A stretch of 64,000 bases of DNA, from positions 1-64,000 of the forward strand of contig NZ_FOCO01000007.1 in assembly GCF_900110135.1 (NCBI RefSeq), given 5' to 3'. Made by a program: the position numbers and the translations under genes. Below, one piece after another: positions 35,769 through 46,061 of this stretch (its first letter is position 1; every line of letters starts with the position of its first letter). The notes under the pieces were generated by a model, which made no database searches, was not told where the DNA came from, and saw only the letters and a program-made list of their open reading frames with translations. The stretch comes from Pseudorhodobacter antarcticus. Its GTDB lineage: Bacteria; Pseudomonadota; Alphaproteobacteria; Rhodobacterales; Rhodobacteraceae.

Positions 35769-37858
35769 GGCAAGGTTAACGTGAACTGGGCAGCGCGGGC
35801 AGTTCTGGTCCATAATCTGTTTTGTACTTTGGTGGGTTCTACACGCAAACTGCCATCCGGTTGCGGCCAAAGCGCCAGCGTGCCCGTTTCGCGGAGCTTT
35901 GAGGTATCAAATAGCTGACAACCCGTGGGCCTGTTGTCTGTAATACGCACGGCGGATATAACCAAATCAGCCGATTTGCAGGCCTCAGAAACCAACCCAT
36001 CGGCAGCTTTGCCTTTGATCTGCACCATGCGCCAACCGCCAAAATCAAACTGGCGCATCTTGGCATCGCCCCTAAACCCTGCACGCGCTGCAGCCCCTTC
36101 TTGATCGCCCATTTCCCCGTCATTTTCCAACCATTGTCGTGCGGTGAACCCCGCCCCCTTTGGGGTGGACAAAACGCGCCCTTCTGGCCCCGCAAGGCCA
36201 ATCAATGCGCCATCCGCGCTGATCAACAAAGGGGGGCGAGTCACTTGCCCCCACAATCCAAAGGCCACGATCATCGGCACCATACCCGCAAACCGGGCAG
36301 GCCCGCGCCATAAAACCACCCAAAGCGCGCCCAAAACCATCACAGGAAGAACCACCCCTGATGGCGTCGGCACCGCCCGAACCGCCCCATCCCAACCCGC
36401 AACCATCTGCGCCACTGCCAAAATCCACGCCGTTCCTTTGCCCATCACCAACAGCGCAGGCCCTTCCAGCCCAAAGGGTGCCAACACCCCCGCCAATACC
36501 GCTGCGGGCATCACCGCAAACCCCATCACAGGCACCGCCAGCACATTTGCCACCAATCCATACCCCGCAACACGGTTGAAATGGGCCGCCGCAATCGGTG
36601 CCGTCGCCAACCCGGCCAGCAAAGACGTGAACACGACCGTCACTAAAGGCATCAACCAAAATGGCACCTTACCGCGCGCCAGCGTTCCCCGATCACGCAT
36701 CGCGGCATAGCCCGCGATCAACGCAACAGTCGCCGCAAACGACATCTGAAACCCCGGCTCCATCAAGGTTTCGGGCTGCAAAGTCAGTAAAACGCAGGCC
36801 GCCAACGCCACCGACCGCATCGACAGCGCCCGCCTGTCAAACAGCACCGCGCCCAGCATCACAGCGACCATCACAAAGGCGCGCTCTGTCGCCACATTTC
36901 CCCCCGACAGCGCCAAATAAATCGCCCCTGCCACCAAGGCCACGCCCGCCGCCACCTTTTTCGACGACACCCGCAACGCCAAAGGCGGCACCAAAGCCAA
37001 ACCATAGCGCAGCGTGGCAAAGACAAAGCCCGTCAGCAACGCCATATGCAGCCCCGAAATTGCCAGCAAATGCGACAGGTTGGCCCCGCGCAAATCGTCT
37101 TGCGCAGCCCGGCTTATGCCCGCGCGGTCCCCCGTCACCAAGGCCGCAGCAAACGCCCCCGGATCGCCTAGCACCGCACGCTCCACCCCTGTGCGCAACT
37201 GCGCGCGTACGCGGTTAATCCATTGCGCCCCCGGCGCAGGGGGGGCCAGCAGCAAGACAGGCACGCGCGTATACCCAACCGCCCCCAATTGGTCAAAAAA
37301 CGCCATACGGCGAAAATCAAACGCCCCCGGCTCCACCGGGCCATCGGGGCCGGACAAATGGGCCGTTGCGATGATGGTTTGCCCCGGTTCCAACGCCAAA
37401 AACTCTTGCGCGCCGTGCAAGGAAATCCGCGCCCGCAACGGCGTGCGGCGCGGCGATGTCCGTTCCAACACAACTTGGTCCAAGGTCAAACGAATATGGT
37501 CAGATTGCGAGCGGTCGATCAACACCACCCGCCCCTCCACAGCGCCGTAATACCGAAAGCCAAGCACCGGCGCGTCCACCAAATGCGCCCGCACACCTGC
37601 GACAATCCCGCCCGAGATCACACAAATCATCGCCACAACAATCGGTTGCGTCGCGTCCGGCCCCCAGCGATGCACCCCCCATCCCACAGCAATCAAACCA
37701 ACCGCAACGCCATATGAAATCAGCCCCGGTTCCTGCGGCAAACCAAACCAAACCCCGATGCCAATCCCCATCATCACAGGCACCCAGACAAACAAATACC
37801 CCCGCGCGCCCGCAAGGGCTGCAAACGGCATCAAGACCAGACCGCGCAGCCTGTCCAC
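35765..37858 (-). CDS. comEC: ComEC/Rec2 family DNA-uptake channel protein
   Basis: An inner-membrane protein that carries single-stranded DNA into the cytoplasm in competent bacteria. The 697 residues have N-terminal hydrophobic segments, an OB-fold-like DUF4131 region (~30-190) and the Competence domain (~215-490) with the hallmark [20 protein letters not shown] and [13 protein letters not shown]. The third, metallo-beta-lactamase-like domain is reduced to a remnant: the C-terminal ~150 residues lack an HxHxDH motif. The gene is convergent with lexA and divergent from gltX, in conserved order. Confidence 0.9.
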   Translation of the reverse strand: MDRLRGLVLMPFAALAGARGYLFVWVPVMMGIGIGVWFGLPQEPGLISYGVAVGLIAVGWGVHRWGPDATQPIVVAMICVISGGIVAGVRAHLVDAPVLGFRYYGAVEGRVVLIDRSQSDHIRLTLDQVVLERTSPRRTPLRARISLHGAQEFLALEPGQTIIATAHLSGPDGPVEPGAFDFRRMAFFDQLGAVGYTRVPVLLLAPPAPGAQWINRVRAQLRTGVERAVLGDPGAFAAALVTGDRAGISRAAQDDLRGANLSHLLAISGLHMALLTGFVFATLRYGLALVPPLALRVSSKKVAAGVALVAGAIYLALSGGNVATERAFVMVAVMLGAVLFDRRALSMRSVALAACVLLTLQPETLMEPGFQMSFAATVALIAGYAAMRDRGTLARGKVPFWLMPLVTVVFTSLLAGLATAPIAAAHFNRVAGYGLVANVLAVPVMGFAVMPAAVLAGVLAPFGLEGPALLVMGKGTAWILAVAQMVAGWDGAVRAVPTPSGVVLPVMVLGALWVVLWRGPARFAGMVPMIVAFGLWGQVTRPPLLISADGALIGLAGPEGRVLSTPKGAGFTARQWLENDGEMGDQEGAAARAGFRGDAKMRQFDFGGWRMVQIKGKAADGLVSEACKSADLVISAVRITDNRPTGCQLFDTSKLRETGTLALWPQPDGSLRVEPTKVQNRLWTRTARAAQFTLTLP

Positions 37859-37934
37859 CTTGTCCTTACTCCTATGATTGCCTAAACACGGGGCCAGCCT
37901 ACCTCCCTTATGGTTTCTGAAAGGTTAATTTCGC

Positions 37935-39338
37935 ATGTCTCATCGCCCCGTTGTCACCCGTATTGCCCCCTCGCCCACGGGCTATATGCACATTGGCACG
38001 GCGCGCACCGCGCTCTTTAACTGGCTGTTTGCGCGCCACCACGGCGGCACATTTTTGCTACGGATTGAAGATACGGACCGCGAACGCTCCACCTCTCAGG
38101 CGACTGCGGCTATTTTGCGCGGCATGACATGGCTTGGCCTTGATTGGGATGGCGAGGCGGTTAGCCAATTTGACCAAAAAGACCGCCACGCGGCAGTTGC
38201 GCATGAAATGCTGGCGCGCGGCGCCGCCTATAAATGTTTCGCCAGCCAAGACGAGATTGAGGTGTTTCGCGAAGCGGCCACAGCCGAAAAACGGTCCACC
38301 CTTTACCGCAGCCCGTGGCGCGATGCCGCCCCCGCCACTCACCCCGATGCGCGCTATGTGATCCGCATGAAAGCGCCACAAACTGGCGACACGGTGATTG
38401 ATGACGCCGTGCAAGGCCGCGTGACATTCCGCAACGACCTGCTGGATGATATGATTGTGCTGCGGTCAGACGGCACGCCAACCTATATGCTGGCTGTGGT
38501 GGTCGATGATCACGACATGGGTGTGACCCATGTGATCCGGGGCGACGACCATCTGCAAAACGCCGCGCGCCAAACAATGGTTTATGATGCGATGGGCTGG
38601 GACATCCCGGTTTGGGCGCATATCCCTTTGATCTTTGGCCCCGATGGCAAAAAACTGTCCAAACGCCACGGCGCCACGGGCGTAGAGGAATATCAGGCCA
38701 TGGGCTACCCTGCGGCGGGCATGCGCAATTATTTGACACGGCTGGGCTGGTCGCATGGTGATGACGAATTCTTTACCACTGATCAGGCAAAAGAGTGGTT
38801 CAACTTGGAGGGAATCGGTCGCGCCCCCGCGCGGCTTGATTTCAAAAAACTGGAAAATCTATGTGGTCAGCATATCGCCGCCAGCGACGATGCTGCACTG
38901 CTGCATGAATTAGAGGCATATTTGGCGGTTACCGACGCACCACCCTTAAACGATGTTCAACGTGACACCCTGTCGCGCGCGCTGTATTGCCTGAAAGATC
39001 GCGCAAAGACATTCCCTGATCTTATTGAAAAGGCAGAATTTTCGCTGAACGCACGCCCCGTTATCCCCGATGATGCCGCCGCCAAAACGCTCGACCCGGT
39101 ATCCCGTAGTATACTGAAAACATTGACGCCGCAGTTGCAAACTGGTACATGGACCAAAGAAACGTTGGAGCCTTTTTTGACCGATGCTGCCGCCGCCCAT
39201 GGCATCGGTTTTGGCAAATTGGCTGGCCCCTTGCGTGCCGCACTTGCTGGCCGCACCGCGACGCCCAGTGTTTACGACATGATGCTGGTCTTGGGCAAAG
39301 ATGAGACGATTGCCCGATTGAATGATGCCGCCACCTAA
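37935..39338 (+). CDS. gltX: Glutamyl-tRNA synthetase
   Basis: Charges tRNA-Glu (and possibly tRNA-Gln, since gatB is in this genome). The 467 residues of this class Ib enzyme show the HIGH-type motif [20 protein letters not shown] and the KMSKS-type motif [15 protein letters not shown]. The C-terminal anticodon-binding domain is present. Alphaproteobacteria often carry two gltX copies, so this may be one of two; nothing in the window tells which. The 76 bases between comEC and gltX must hold both divergent promoters. Confidence 0.95.
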   Translation: MSHRPVVTRIAPSPTGYMHIGTARTALFNWLFARHHGGTFLLRIEDTDRERSTSQATAAILRGMTWLGLDWDGEAVSQFDQKDRHAAVAHEMLARGAAYKCFASQDEIEVFREAATAEKRSTLYRSPWRDAAPATHPDARYVIRMKAPQTGDTVIDDAVQGRVTFRNDLLDDMIVLRSDGTPTYMLAVVVDDHDMGVTHVIRGDDHLQNAARQTMVYDAMGWDIPVWAHIPLIFGPDGKKLSKRHGATGVEEYQAMGYPAAGMRNYLTRLGWSHGDDEFFTTDQAKEWFNLEGIGRAPARLDFKKLENLCGQHIAASDDAALLHELEAYLAVTDAPPLNDVQRDTLSRALYCLKDRAKTFPDLIEKAEFSLNARPVIPDDAAAKTLDPVSRSILKTLTPQLQTGTWTKETLEPFLTDAAAAHGIGFGKLAGPLRAALAGRTATPSVYDMMLVLGKDETIARLNDAAT

Positions 39339-39368
39339 TACCTGCGCGTTGTTCGGATCTGGATATGC

Positions 39369-39418
39369 GCCCCTTGTGACGGGGCTTGATGCAAAAGGTC
39401 GGCGCACCGCGTGCGACC
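39369..39418 (+). promoter_or_regulatory. Two stem-loops in the gltX-gltA gap
   Basis: First hairpin GCCCC/GGGGC at 39369-39385 (7-base loop); second at 39397-39418 with inner arms CGCAC/GTGCG around CGC and outer GGT/ACC. No T-run follows either, so they are not clear terminators. They lie 25-74 bases before the gltA ATG and would be in its leader if transcription starts upstream. Confidence 0.4.
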
Positions 39419-39442
39419 CAAACCGTAGATGAGGGACGATAG

Positions 39443-40738
39443 ATGGCTAAAACAACGGGAACGGCGCAGCTTACAATTGGTGAAAAAACCTTTGATCTCC
39501 CCATCTATTCGCCCACCCTCGGGCCGGATGTTGTTGATATTGGAAAACTTTACGCGCAAGCGGATGTGTTCACCTATGATCCCGGCTTCACTTCCACCGC
39601 CGCGTGCGAAAGCGCGATCACCTATATCGACGGCGACAAGGGCGAATTGCTGTATCGTGGCTATCCGATCGAACAATTGGCCGCGAAATCGCATTTCCTT
39701 GAAGCGTGCTATCTGCTCTTGTTCGGCGAACTGCCCACCAAGGCAGAAATGGTGGATTTTGAACACCGCGTGACCAATCACACGATGGTGCATGAACAAA
39801 TGCATAATTTTTTCCGTGGGTTCCGCCGCGACAGCCACCCAATGGCCACAATGGTCGGCGTTGTGGGCGCGATGTCGGCGTTTTATCATGACAGCTTGGA
39901 CATCAACGACCCGTGGCAGCGCGAAGTGGCCGCCATTCGCATGATCGCCAAATTGCCCACCATTGCGGCGATGGCCTATAAATACTCGGTCGGCCAACCC
40001 TTTGTTTATCCAAAGAATTCGCTGAACTACGCTGGCAACTTCCTGCACATGTGCTTTGCTGTCCCTGCCGAGGATTATGTCGTAAACCCTATCTTGTCCA
40101 AAGCGATGGACCGGATCATGATGCTGCACGCCGATCATGAACAAAACGCCTCGACCAGCACCGTGCGTTTGGCGGGCTCGTCTGGCGCCAACCCGTTTGC
40201 GTGTATTGCAGCGGGCATTGCGTGCCTGTGGGGTCCGGCACATGGCGGCGCAAACCAAGCTTGTCTTGAAATGCTGCGCGAAATTGGTACCGTAGACCGG
40301 ATTCCAGAATATATTGCCCGCGCCAAGGACAAGGATGATCCGTTCCGCCTGATGGGCTTTGGCCACCGCGTCTATAAAAACTTCGATCCCCGCGCGACGG
40401 TGATGAAGGAATCCGCGGATGAGGTGTTGGAGCTGATGGGCATCCACAACAACCCCACTTTGCAAGTGGCCAAAGAATTGGAACGGATCGCGCTAGAGGA
40501 TGATTATTTCATCTCCAAAAAACTCTATCCGAACGTCGATTTTTATTCGGGCATTATCCTTGATGCGATGGGCTTTCCGACATCTATGTTTACGCCCATT
40601 TTCGCACTGTCGCGCACCGTGGGCTGGATTTCGCAGTGGCGCGAAATGATTGCGGACCCGACCCAGAAAATCGGTCGCCCCCGCCAGTTGTATATTGGCA
40701 AAGCACACCGCGACTACGTTCCCGTCGCAAATCGTTAA
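39443..40738 (+). CDS. gltA: Citrate synthase
   Basis: Condenses acetyl-CoA and oxaloacetate, the entry step of the citric-acid cycle. The 431 residues are a type II (hexameric) enzyme with [20 protein letters not shown], the catalytic His in [25 protein letters not shown] and the catalytic Asp in DFYSGIIL. The leader contains two hairpins. A strong terminator follows. Together with malate synthase G (57104) it frames the window's central carbon genes. Confidence 0.96.
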   Translation: MAKTTGTAQLTIGEKTFDLPIYSPTLGPDVVDIGKLYAQADVFTYDPGFTSTAACESAITYIDGDKGELLYRGYPIEQLAAKSHFLEACYLLLFGELPTKAEMVDFEHRVTNHTMVHEQMHNFFRGFRRDSHPMATMVGVVGAMSAFYHDSLDINDPWQREVAAIRMIAKLPTIAAMAYKYSVGQPFVYPKNSLNYAGNFLHMCFAVPAEDYVVNPILSKAMDRIMMLHADHEQNASTSTVRLAGSSGANPFACIAAGIACLWGPAHGGANQACLEMLREIGTVDRIPEYIARAKDKDDPFRLMGFGHRVYKNFDPRATVMKESADEVLELMGIHNNPTLQVAKELERIALEDDYFISKKLYPNVDFYSGIILDAMGFPTSMFTPIFALSRTVGWISQWREMIADPTQKIGRPRQLYIGKAHRDYVPVANR

Positions 40739-40742
40739 TCCC

Positions 40743-40773
40743 AAAACGGCGGCCCCCAAAGGCCGCCGTTTTT
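40743..40773 (+). terminator. Intrinsic terminator of gltA
   Basis: A 12-bp stem AAAACGGCGGCC / GGCCGCCGTTTT with a 6-base loop, T-run to 40773, starting 5 bases after the gltA stop. The minus strand also has a T-run, so it may serve the convergent DUF2235 gene. Confidence 0.92.
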
Positions 40774-40789
40774 CAAAACAATCTCCCCC

Positions 40790-41869
40790 CTAAGGCTGGC
40801 GCAAATGCCCCGGCACTATTTTCGGCTCCCATCCAAAACGTGATCTGCGCAGCAGCGCCGAGGGGTGGATCTGTTCGGTCGCATCCCGCCCAACTTGCCG
40901 ACGTTTGCGCAACAAAAACACAGCGCCAAAACCGCGCCACGTCCCCACCATCGGGGCCGCGGCATCGCAAGGAATGCGGTCTTTCCATCCGCTTGGCAAG
41001 GTTACGCCGCACGCCTCCGCCCGCTCCAACATCCAAACCAAAGGGATGTTTGCCAACGGGCGCGCCGCCTGAAACCCACCAATTTGTCCGCCAATATCGG
41101 CATGCGCCCCGCGAAACCAAACCTGTTCGATGTTGCCCGCCCAGTTTGGGGGACAAGTCCACAACACCGGGTCAAACACCACGCGCGTTTCATGCAAGGC
41201 CAGCGCATGGAACCCATGCTTGATCGAATGACCCAGCGCGTGGTTGTGGAAAGCATGTTCATGCTCTGTCATCATCCACAAGAACGGCAATCGTATCCCC
41301 AATGCTTTCACCGTATCCCACACGCCGACCATCTCAATCGGCACCACATCATGGCAAAACGCTTGCGCAAACGCCCTTGCCCCGTGGCTACCCGGATCCA
41401 GTTGATAATGGCGATACGCCGCTTGGACATTGCGTTCGGTCGCATGTTCGCGCCGCAGCAACCCCACTTGGTCAATCGCGCCCGCCAGCGACCGCACCGC
41501 ATAGGCCCCGCGCGAATACCCCAACAGGAAAATCCGGTCGCCAAGTTCGTAATGGCTGGCCAAAAATCCATACGCCCGCTGTATTTGCGGGTTTATCCCC
41601 CGTCCTTGCGCCACATCTGCAATTTGCCCCCAATCGACCCATTGCACGCCGGGTTCATAATACAGGCGCCGCTCCGCATGCGGCCCGATTTCCGCCAGCA
41701 GCTTGAAAACCAGCCCCGCGTTTGTTTCATACCCCGGTTTCAGCGATGACAAAGTGCCATCCAAAATGATGATGTGATCGACCATGCCGCGCACAGCGCT
41801 TCCCGTAGCACCACAATGTGCGACACTCGGCGCGGGTTTGCGAAACCAAGACTTTAGGCGCTCAAACAC
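40790..41869 (-). CDS. DUF2235 alpha/beta-hydrolase (phospholipase-like)
   Basis: A 359-residue protein with the DUF2235 fold, related to the catalytic domain of Tle1-type phospholipases. The likely triad is visible: Ser119 in GYSRGAYAVRSLAG, Asp185 in VGVWDTVKALG and His256 in FRGAHADIGGQIGG; the N-terminal LDGTLSSLKPGYETNAG matches the family DGT-TN block. There is no signal peptide, transmembrane segment or secretion-effector domain, and no type VI genes are nearby, so it is probably a cytoplasmic lipase or esterase with unknown substrate. It overlaps the 3' end of the molybdenum hydroxylase gene by 8 bases, implying co-expression. Confidence 0.8.
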   Translation of the reverse strand: MFERLKSWFRKPAPSVAHCGATGSAVRGMVDHIIILDGTLSSLKPGYETNAGLVFKLLAEIGPHAERRLYYEPGVQWVDWGQIADVAQGRGINPQIQRAYGFLASHYELGDRIFLLGYSRGAYAVRSLAGAIDQVGLLRREHATERNVQAAYRHYQLDPGSHGARAFAQAFCHDVVPIEMVGVWDTVKALGIRLPFLWMMTEHEHAFHNHALGHSIKHGFHALALHETRVVFDPVLWTCPPNWAGNIEQVWFRGAHADIGGQIGGFQAARPLANIPLVWMLERAEACGVTLPSGWKDRIPCDAAAPMVGTWRGFGAVFLLRKRRQVGRDATEQIHPSALLRRSRFGWEPKIVPGHLRQP

Positions 41870-44171
41870 CAGCAGCGCGCGCCTGTTCCACGTCAGCGTC
41901 CCTTAACCATGACCATACCCGCGCGGGCGTAAACGGCATTTCAATCTGCGTCACACCACGCTGGGACAGGGCGTGGCGCACCGCATTGGACACCGCCCCC
42001 AGTGACCCCACCGTCCCCGCCTCGCCGCAGCCTTTCATCCCCAAAGGGTTGGTGACCGACGGCACAGGTTCCGTCGCAAATTGTATCATCGGCAGGTCAC
42101 TGGCACGCGGCATCGCATAGTCCATGAAACTCGCGCTTAACAACTGCCCGTGGTCGTCAAACCGCGCATGTTCCAGAACCGCTTGGCCAAACCCTTGGGC
42201 AATGCCGCCATGCACCTGCCCCTCGACCATCGCCGGGTTGATCATAACCCCGAAATCATCCACCACGCTGTAACGGTCCAACCGGATGTGGCCCGTTTCC
42301 ACGTCCACCTCCACCTCTGCCAAATGCGCACCATTGGGAAAACTGCCCGCAGGCAAAGTGATGGTCTGGCTGTGCGTTAACACATTATCGCGCCCCTGCG
42401 CCCGCGCCCGCTCTGCCGCCTCCACCATCGTTAGCCGCAAATTCGACCCCGGCGCGCCAAAACGCCCGTCGGCAAAGGCCACACCTTCCCCCAACTCCGC
42501 TTCCAAAAACGCCGCAAAGGCCGGGATCATCGCCCCCACCACCGCCTTGATCGCTGTCCCTTGCACCGTGACCGACCGTGACCCACCCGTCCCACCACCC
42601 TTGGCAATTCGGTCGCTGTCGCCCTGCACAATCCGGATTAAGCCCGCGTCAATCCCAGTTTGTGCGGCCAGCATGTCGGTGTAAACCGTCTCATGCCCTT
42701 GCCCGTTCGATTGGGTGCCCACATACATCGACACGCCGCCATCGGCATCAAACTCAACCCGCGCGGTTTCCTCTAGGCTGCCCAAGATACTTTCAATATA
42801 GGTGGCAATCCCCATGCCTCGCACCAGCCCTTTTTGCGCCGACGCAGCCGCCCGCAGAGCAAAGCCTGCAACATCAGCTTCGACCTGCAACATATTCAAA
42901 ACGCGCCTAAAATCGCCAACATCAATCGTCAATCCATTGACCATCTTATAAGGGAAATCGCGCACGAAACTCCGCTCGCGCAAGGTAAATGGGTCAATTC
43001 CAAGCACCGCACTGGCGTTGTCCATCGCACATTCCAGCGTCATAATCGCCTCGGGCCGCCCCGCACCGCGATAGGCATCCATCGGCGTTGTATGGGTGTA
43101 AAACCCCCGCGCGCCCAAATATGCGGCCTGAATGTCATAGCACCCGGTGAACACCTTGGAAAACAGCTCCGACTGAATCGGCTGGCCAAACTGCGAATTA
43201 TACGCCCCCAAATTTGACCGCACATCCGCCCGGTACGCAACGATACGGTGGTCCGCATCAAATCCCAACTCCGTCTCCACCACCAAATCGCGCGCGCCAT
43301 TGTCCGACAGCATCGCCTCCGTCCGCTCCGACGCCCATCGCACGGGCAGCCCCAGCATGCGCGCCGCCTGCGCGATGCACACATACTCTGGATACGTCAT
43401 CGCCTTCATCCCAAACCCGCCGCCAACATCGGGGTTGGTCACGCGCACATCGCCCAAATCCAACCCCAGCATCCGCGCCAACTCGGCCTTTTGGGTCCAA
43501 ACCCCCTGCCCGTTCACGCATAAATGCAGCCGCGCGCCGTGATCTGCGGTGTCCCATTCGGCAAACGCCGCGCGCGGTTCCATCGCATTCACAATCACAC
43601 GGTTGTGGACCACCTTGTGACGAATGCGATGCACAGCGCCCGCCATCGCTGTCGCCACCACAGCCGCATCGCCCATCGCCCAATCATAGGCGCGGTTGTC
43701 CGGGGCCACATCATGCACCACCGCACCGCCCGGCGCCAAATCCAACTTCACAGGCCTGTCGTCGTAATCCAGCGCAATCGCCTCAACCCCATCCCGCGCC
43801 GCGGCCAAACTGTCCGCAACCACCATCGCCACCGCTTCGCCAACGAAACGCAGATGCCCTTGCGCCAGCACGGGCCGCACAGGCATCGTGCCGCGCGTGC
43901 CGTCCGTGTTCAACACCGCAGCCCCTTTCATGCCAATCTGCACGCCCGCCGCCAAAAGGCTGTCCGCCGTCACCACCAAGCGTACACCGGGCACCGCCTG
44001 CGCCGCCGACACGTCCAAGCCCTTCACCACCCCATGCGCCACGGGCGAGCGTAGGAAAACTGCATGCAGCGCCTTTTGCGGCACCAAATCATCGACATAG
44101 CGCCCCTGACCGGTCAAAAACCGCACATCCTCCAGCCGGCCCACACCTTGCGCTTTTCCGAATTTCTGCAT
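41862..44171 (-). CDS. Orphan xanthine dehydrogenase/CoxL-type molybdopterin subunit (form II)
   Basis: A large subunit of the molybdenum hydroxylase family, 769 residues. After an N-terminal hammerhead domain (VGRLEDVRFLTGQGRYVDD) it shows VGGGFGMKAMTYPE and the active-site loop AYRGAGRPEA (366-372), the form II signature rather than the CO-dehydrogenase AYRCSFR. The GCGEAG motif keeps the catalytic Glu (~717). No FAD (CoxM) or iron-sulfur (CoxS) subunit gene is adjacent, which these enzymes normally need. The substrate is unknown. A GGGGGA site favours the start at 44171 over 44198. It lies between ornithine decarboxylase and DUF2235 on one strand. Confidence 0.85.
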   Translation of the reverse strand: MQKFGKAQGVGRLEDVRFLTGQGRYVDDLVPQKALHAVFLRSPVAHGVVKGLDVSAAQAVPGVRLVVTADSLLAAGVQIGMKGAAVLNTDGTRGTMPVRPVLAQGHLRFVGEAVAMVVADSLAAARDGVEAIALDYDDRPVKLDLAPGGAVVHDVAPDNRAYDWAMGDAAVVATAMAGAVHRIRHKVVHNRVIVNAMEPRAAFAEWDTADHGARLHLCVNGQGVWTQKAELARMLGLDLGDVRVTNPDVGGGFGMKAMTYPEYVCIAQAARMLGLPVRWASERTEAMLSDNGARDLVVETELGFDADHRIVAYRADVRSNLGAYNSQFGQPIQSELFSKVFTGCYDIQAAYLGARGFYTHTTPMDAYRGAGRPEAIMTLECAMDNASAVLGIDPFTLRERSFVRDFPYKMVNGLTIDVGDFRRVLNMLQVEADVAGFALRAAASAQKGLVRGMGIATYIESILGSLEETARVEFDADGGVSMYVGTQSNGQGHETVYTDMLAAQTGIDAGLIRIVQGDSDRIAKGGGTGGSRSVTVQGTAIKAVVGAMIPAFAAFLEAELGEGVAFADGRFGAPGSNLRLTMVEAAERARAQGRDNVLTHSQTITLPAGSFPNGAHLAEVEVDVETGHIRLDRYSVVDDFGVMINPAMVEGQVHGGIAQGFGQAVLEHARFDDHGQLLSASFMDYAMPRASDLPMIQFATEPVPSVTNPLGMKGCGEAGTVGSLGAVSNAVRHALSQRGVTQIEMPFTPARVWSWLRDADVEQARAAGV

Positions 44172-44264
44172 CAGTTCCCCCGTGACCCTTTGCACCAAAC
44201 ACTAACCCCGCGACCGGGTTTGTCCAGTCACAGGGTCCAAGTTTTTGCGATCACGCGCGAACCT

Positions 44265-45410
44265 TCAGGCGGTCAAATGCAAAACCGTCTCAACGCTCAA
44301 CGCGCCAAAGCCATTGAACCGGGTGTTGGTCACGGTCGAATACGCGCCCATCCCGTGGAAAATCACAAAATCCCCCTCGGCCAGATCATCCGGCAGCATC
44401 ACTTGCCCGGGCAAACGATCAAGCGAATCGCAGGTCGGCCCAAACACAACACGCGGCAGCGGCGCACCCTTGCGCACCAATCCACTGGCCGCAATCACCT
44501 CCACCCGGTCAATCACCCCAATTTGCGGCATTTCGGTCAAGGTGCCATAAACCCCATCGTTCAAAAACACATGCACGCCGTCACGCACCGCTTTCACCCG
44601 CGTGGCCACGCAAAACGCATCCGCACACAGTCCCCGCCCCGGTTCACACACCAAAACAGGGCGCGCATCGCCAAAAGCTTCGGTCGCCACTTGGTCAATC
44701 GTGGCAAAAATCATCGCCAGATCGGGGGCTGACCCAACCGTGCGGTGGCTTGGAAATCCGCCCCCCACATTCACGCGCACAATCACCACACCCGCCGCAT
44801 CTGCAATCTGTGCTGCCGTGCGAATATAGCTGCCCCAGGCCTGCGCCGCATGGCACTGCGTACCTGGATGAAACGACAGCGCCGGCATAAACCCAGCATC
44901 GGCCACGTGCCGCAGCAACACGACGGCCGCCTGTGCATTAGCCCCAAACTTTTCCCCAAAATCATAGGCTGCACCGGTCACAGACAGTTTGAACCGCACC
45001 GCAATCTCAACCCCTTCAGGCGGAACTGCGGCGATCAATTTTGCCAATTCCGACATGGAATCAACCGAATATGAGGCGACACCCAATGACACCGCCACCG
45101 CAATTTCGGCCAGCGACCGCACCGGGTTGTTGTAATGCAGCACTGCCCCCGGCACCAAAGCTTTGATCAACCGCATCTCAACCGGGGATGCCACATCAAA
45201 CCCACACACCCCCGCCGCCGACAGGTTTTCGATCACCGCATCCATCGGATTGGCCTTGACCGCATAGGTCACCATGCCCGGAAACCCGTCGATGAACCGG
45301 CGTGCCGTGGCCTGCAACACCTTTGGCGCAAAGAACAAAATCGGGTTCTCTGGGTCAACGCTCGACAAACACGCCGCCGGATTGTTCCAAACGCTTTGCG
45401 ACATCTCCAT
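44265..45410 (-). CDS. Ornithine/lysine decarboxylase, fold-type III PLP enzyme
   Basis: Decarboxylates ornithine to putrescine (possibly lysine to cadaverine). The 381 residues are of the eukaryotic-like alanine-racemase-fold type: PLP lysine K52 in TYAVKANPM, SFHPGTQC, the PLP-phosphate loop VNVGGGFPS, CEPGRGL and the catalytic Cys327 in FGPTCDSLD. It is transcribed away from an Lrp-type regulator gene across 136 bases that contain a perfect 15-bp palindrome, and is followed 93 bases later by the molybdenum hydroxylase gene. Confidence 0.9.
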   Translation of the reverse strand: MEMSQSVWNNPAACLSSVDPENPILFFAPKVLQATARRFIDGFPGMVTYAVKANPMDAVIENLSAAGVCGFDVASPVEMRLIKALVPGAVLHYNNPVRSLAEIAVAVSLGVASYSVDSMSELAKLIAAVPPEGVEIAVRFKLSVTGAAYDFGEKFGANAQAAVVLLRHVADAGFMPALSFHPGTQCHAAQAWGSYIRTAAQIADAAGVVIVRVNVGGGFPSHRTVGSAPDLAMIFATIDQVATEAFGDARPVLVCEPGRGLCADAFCVATRVKAVRDGVHVFLNDGVYGTLTEMPQIGVIDRVEVIAASGLVRKGAPLPRVVFGPTCDSLDRLPGQVMLPDDLAEGDFVIFHGMGAYSTVTNTRFNGFGALSVETVLHLTA

Positions 45411-45481
45411 CCCCGTTTCCCTTCAAACATGCGCGACCTTTTGCCTGCCTTTCAATCGTCGCGGCGCTGCATAACAGTTTC

Positions 45482-45496
45482 ACCGAAAATTTCGGT
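45482..45496. promoter_or_regulatory. Palindromic operator between odc and lrp-type gene
   Basis: ACCGAAAATTTCGGT, 7-bp arms around a central A. It lies 72 bases upstream of the decarboxylase ATG and 21 bases upstream of a TATAAT (45518-45523) in front of the regulator gene. It is placed to control both divergent genes; the Lrp-type product is the natural candidate (inference). Confidence 0.6.
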
Positions 45497-45517
45497 ATAT
45501 CCGCAGGAAACTTTGGT

Positions 45518-45523
45518 TATAAT
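45518..45523 (+). promoter_or_regulatory. -10 element of the Lrp-type regulator gene
   Basis: A perfect TATAAT 23 bases before the ATG at 45547. No good -35 is present at the right distance; the region is occupied by the palindrome at 45482-45496, which suits activator-dependent or autoregulated expression. Confidence 0.5.
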
Positions 45524-45546
45524 GACGAAAAAACAAGGCATATCTG

Positions 45547-45978
45547 ATGGATGACCTCGACAAACACATCCTTGCCCTGTTGGGGGCAGATGCACGCATT
45601 TCCATCGCCACGCTGGCGCGCAGGCTGCAAGTGGCAAGGTCCACCTTGCAAGCCAGGCTGGAACGGCTTGAATCCAACGGCACCATCGCGGGCTATACCT
45701 TAAAACTGGGCACGGCGGGCCGCATGGGCCGCCTGCGTGCCTCGGTCCTTTTGTCGATTGAAACCCGCGCCCAAGCGCCCTGCCTGACCCGCCTAAAATC
45801 CATCCCCGAGGTGGAGCGTGTTTTTACTACCTCCGGCCGCTTCGATTTGCTGCTGGAAATCAGCGCGGCCACCACCCAATCGCTAGACGCGGTTCTAGAT
45901 CAAATCGGCGCCATGCCCGGCGTGCGATCCTCCGAAAGCTTGATCCACCTCTCCACCAAAATCGACCGCGCGGTTTAA
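45547..45978 (+). CDS. Lrp/AsnC family transcriptional regulator
   Basis: A 143-residue regulator with the N-terminal winged HTH (~4-60: LDKHILALLGADARISIATL, RRLQVARSTLQARLERLES) and the C-terminal RAM ligand-binding/oligomerisation domain (~65-140). It is divergent from the ornithine decarboxylase gene, with a shared palindrome in between, so it probably controls that gene and the following cluster in response to an amino acid. It is shorter than Lrp proper (about 160), as is usual for local AsnC-type regulators. Confidence 0.9.
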   Translation: MDDLDKHILALLGADARISIATLARRLQVARSTLQARLERLESNGTIAGYTLKLGTAGRMGRLRASVLLSIETRAQAPCLTRLKSIPEVERVFTTSGRFDLLLEISAATTQSLDAVLDQIGAMPGVRSSESLIHLSTKIDRAV

Positions 45979-46061
45979 GGGGGCCACGGCTGCGAACCCC
46001 GCTTCCCCTTGCCGCGCGCCCGCGTTAGAACCCGTGCAAACGCCGAAAAGGAAGCCAAAAG

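Noticed and set aside
39369-39418. SAM-II-type or other known riboswitch before gltA
   Set aside because: The stems do not match the conserved cores I know; kept only as an unclassified leader structure.
40790-41869. Type VI secretion effector
   Set aside because: The DUF2235 triad fits Tle1-type enzymes, but no VgrG, PAAR, Hcp or immunity gene is nearby.
41862-44171. Aerobic CO dehydrogenase large subunit
   Set aside because: The active-site loop is AYRGAGR (form II), not the AYRCSFR of true CO-oxidising CoxL, and coxM/coxS are absent.
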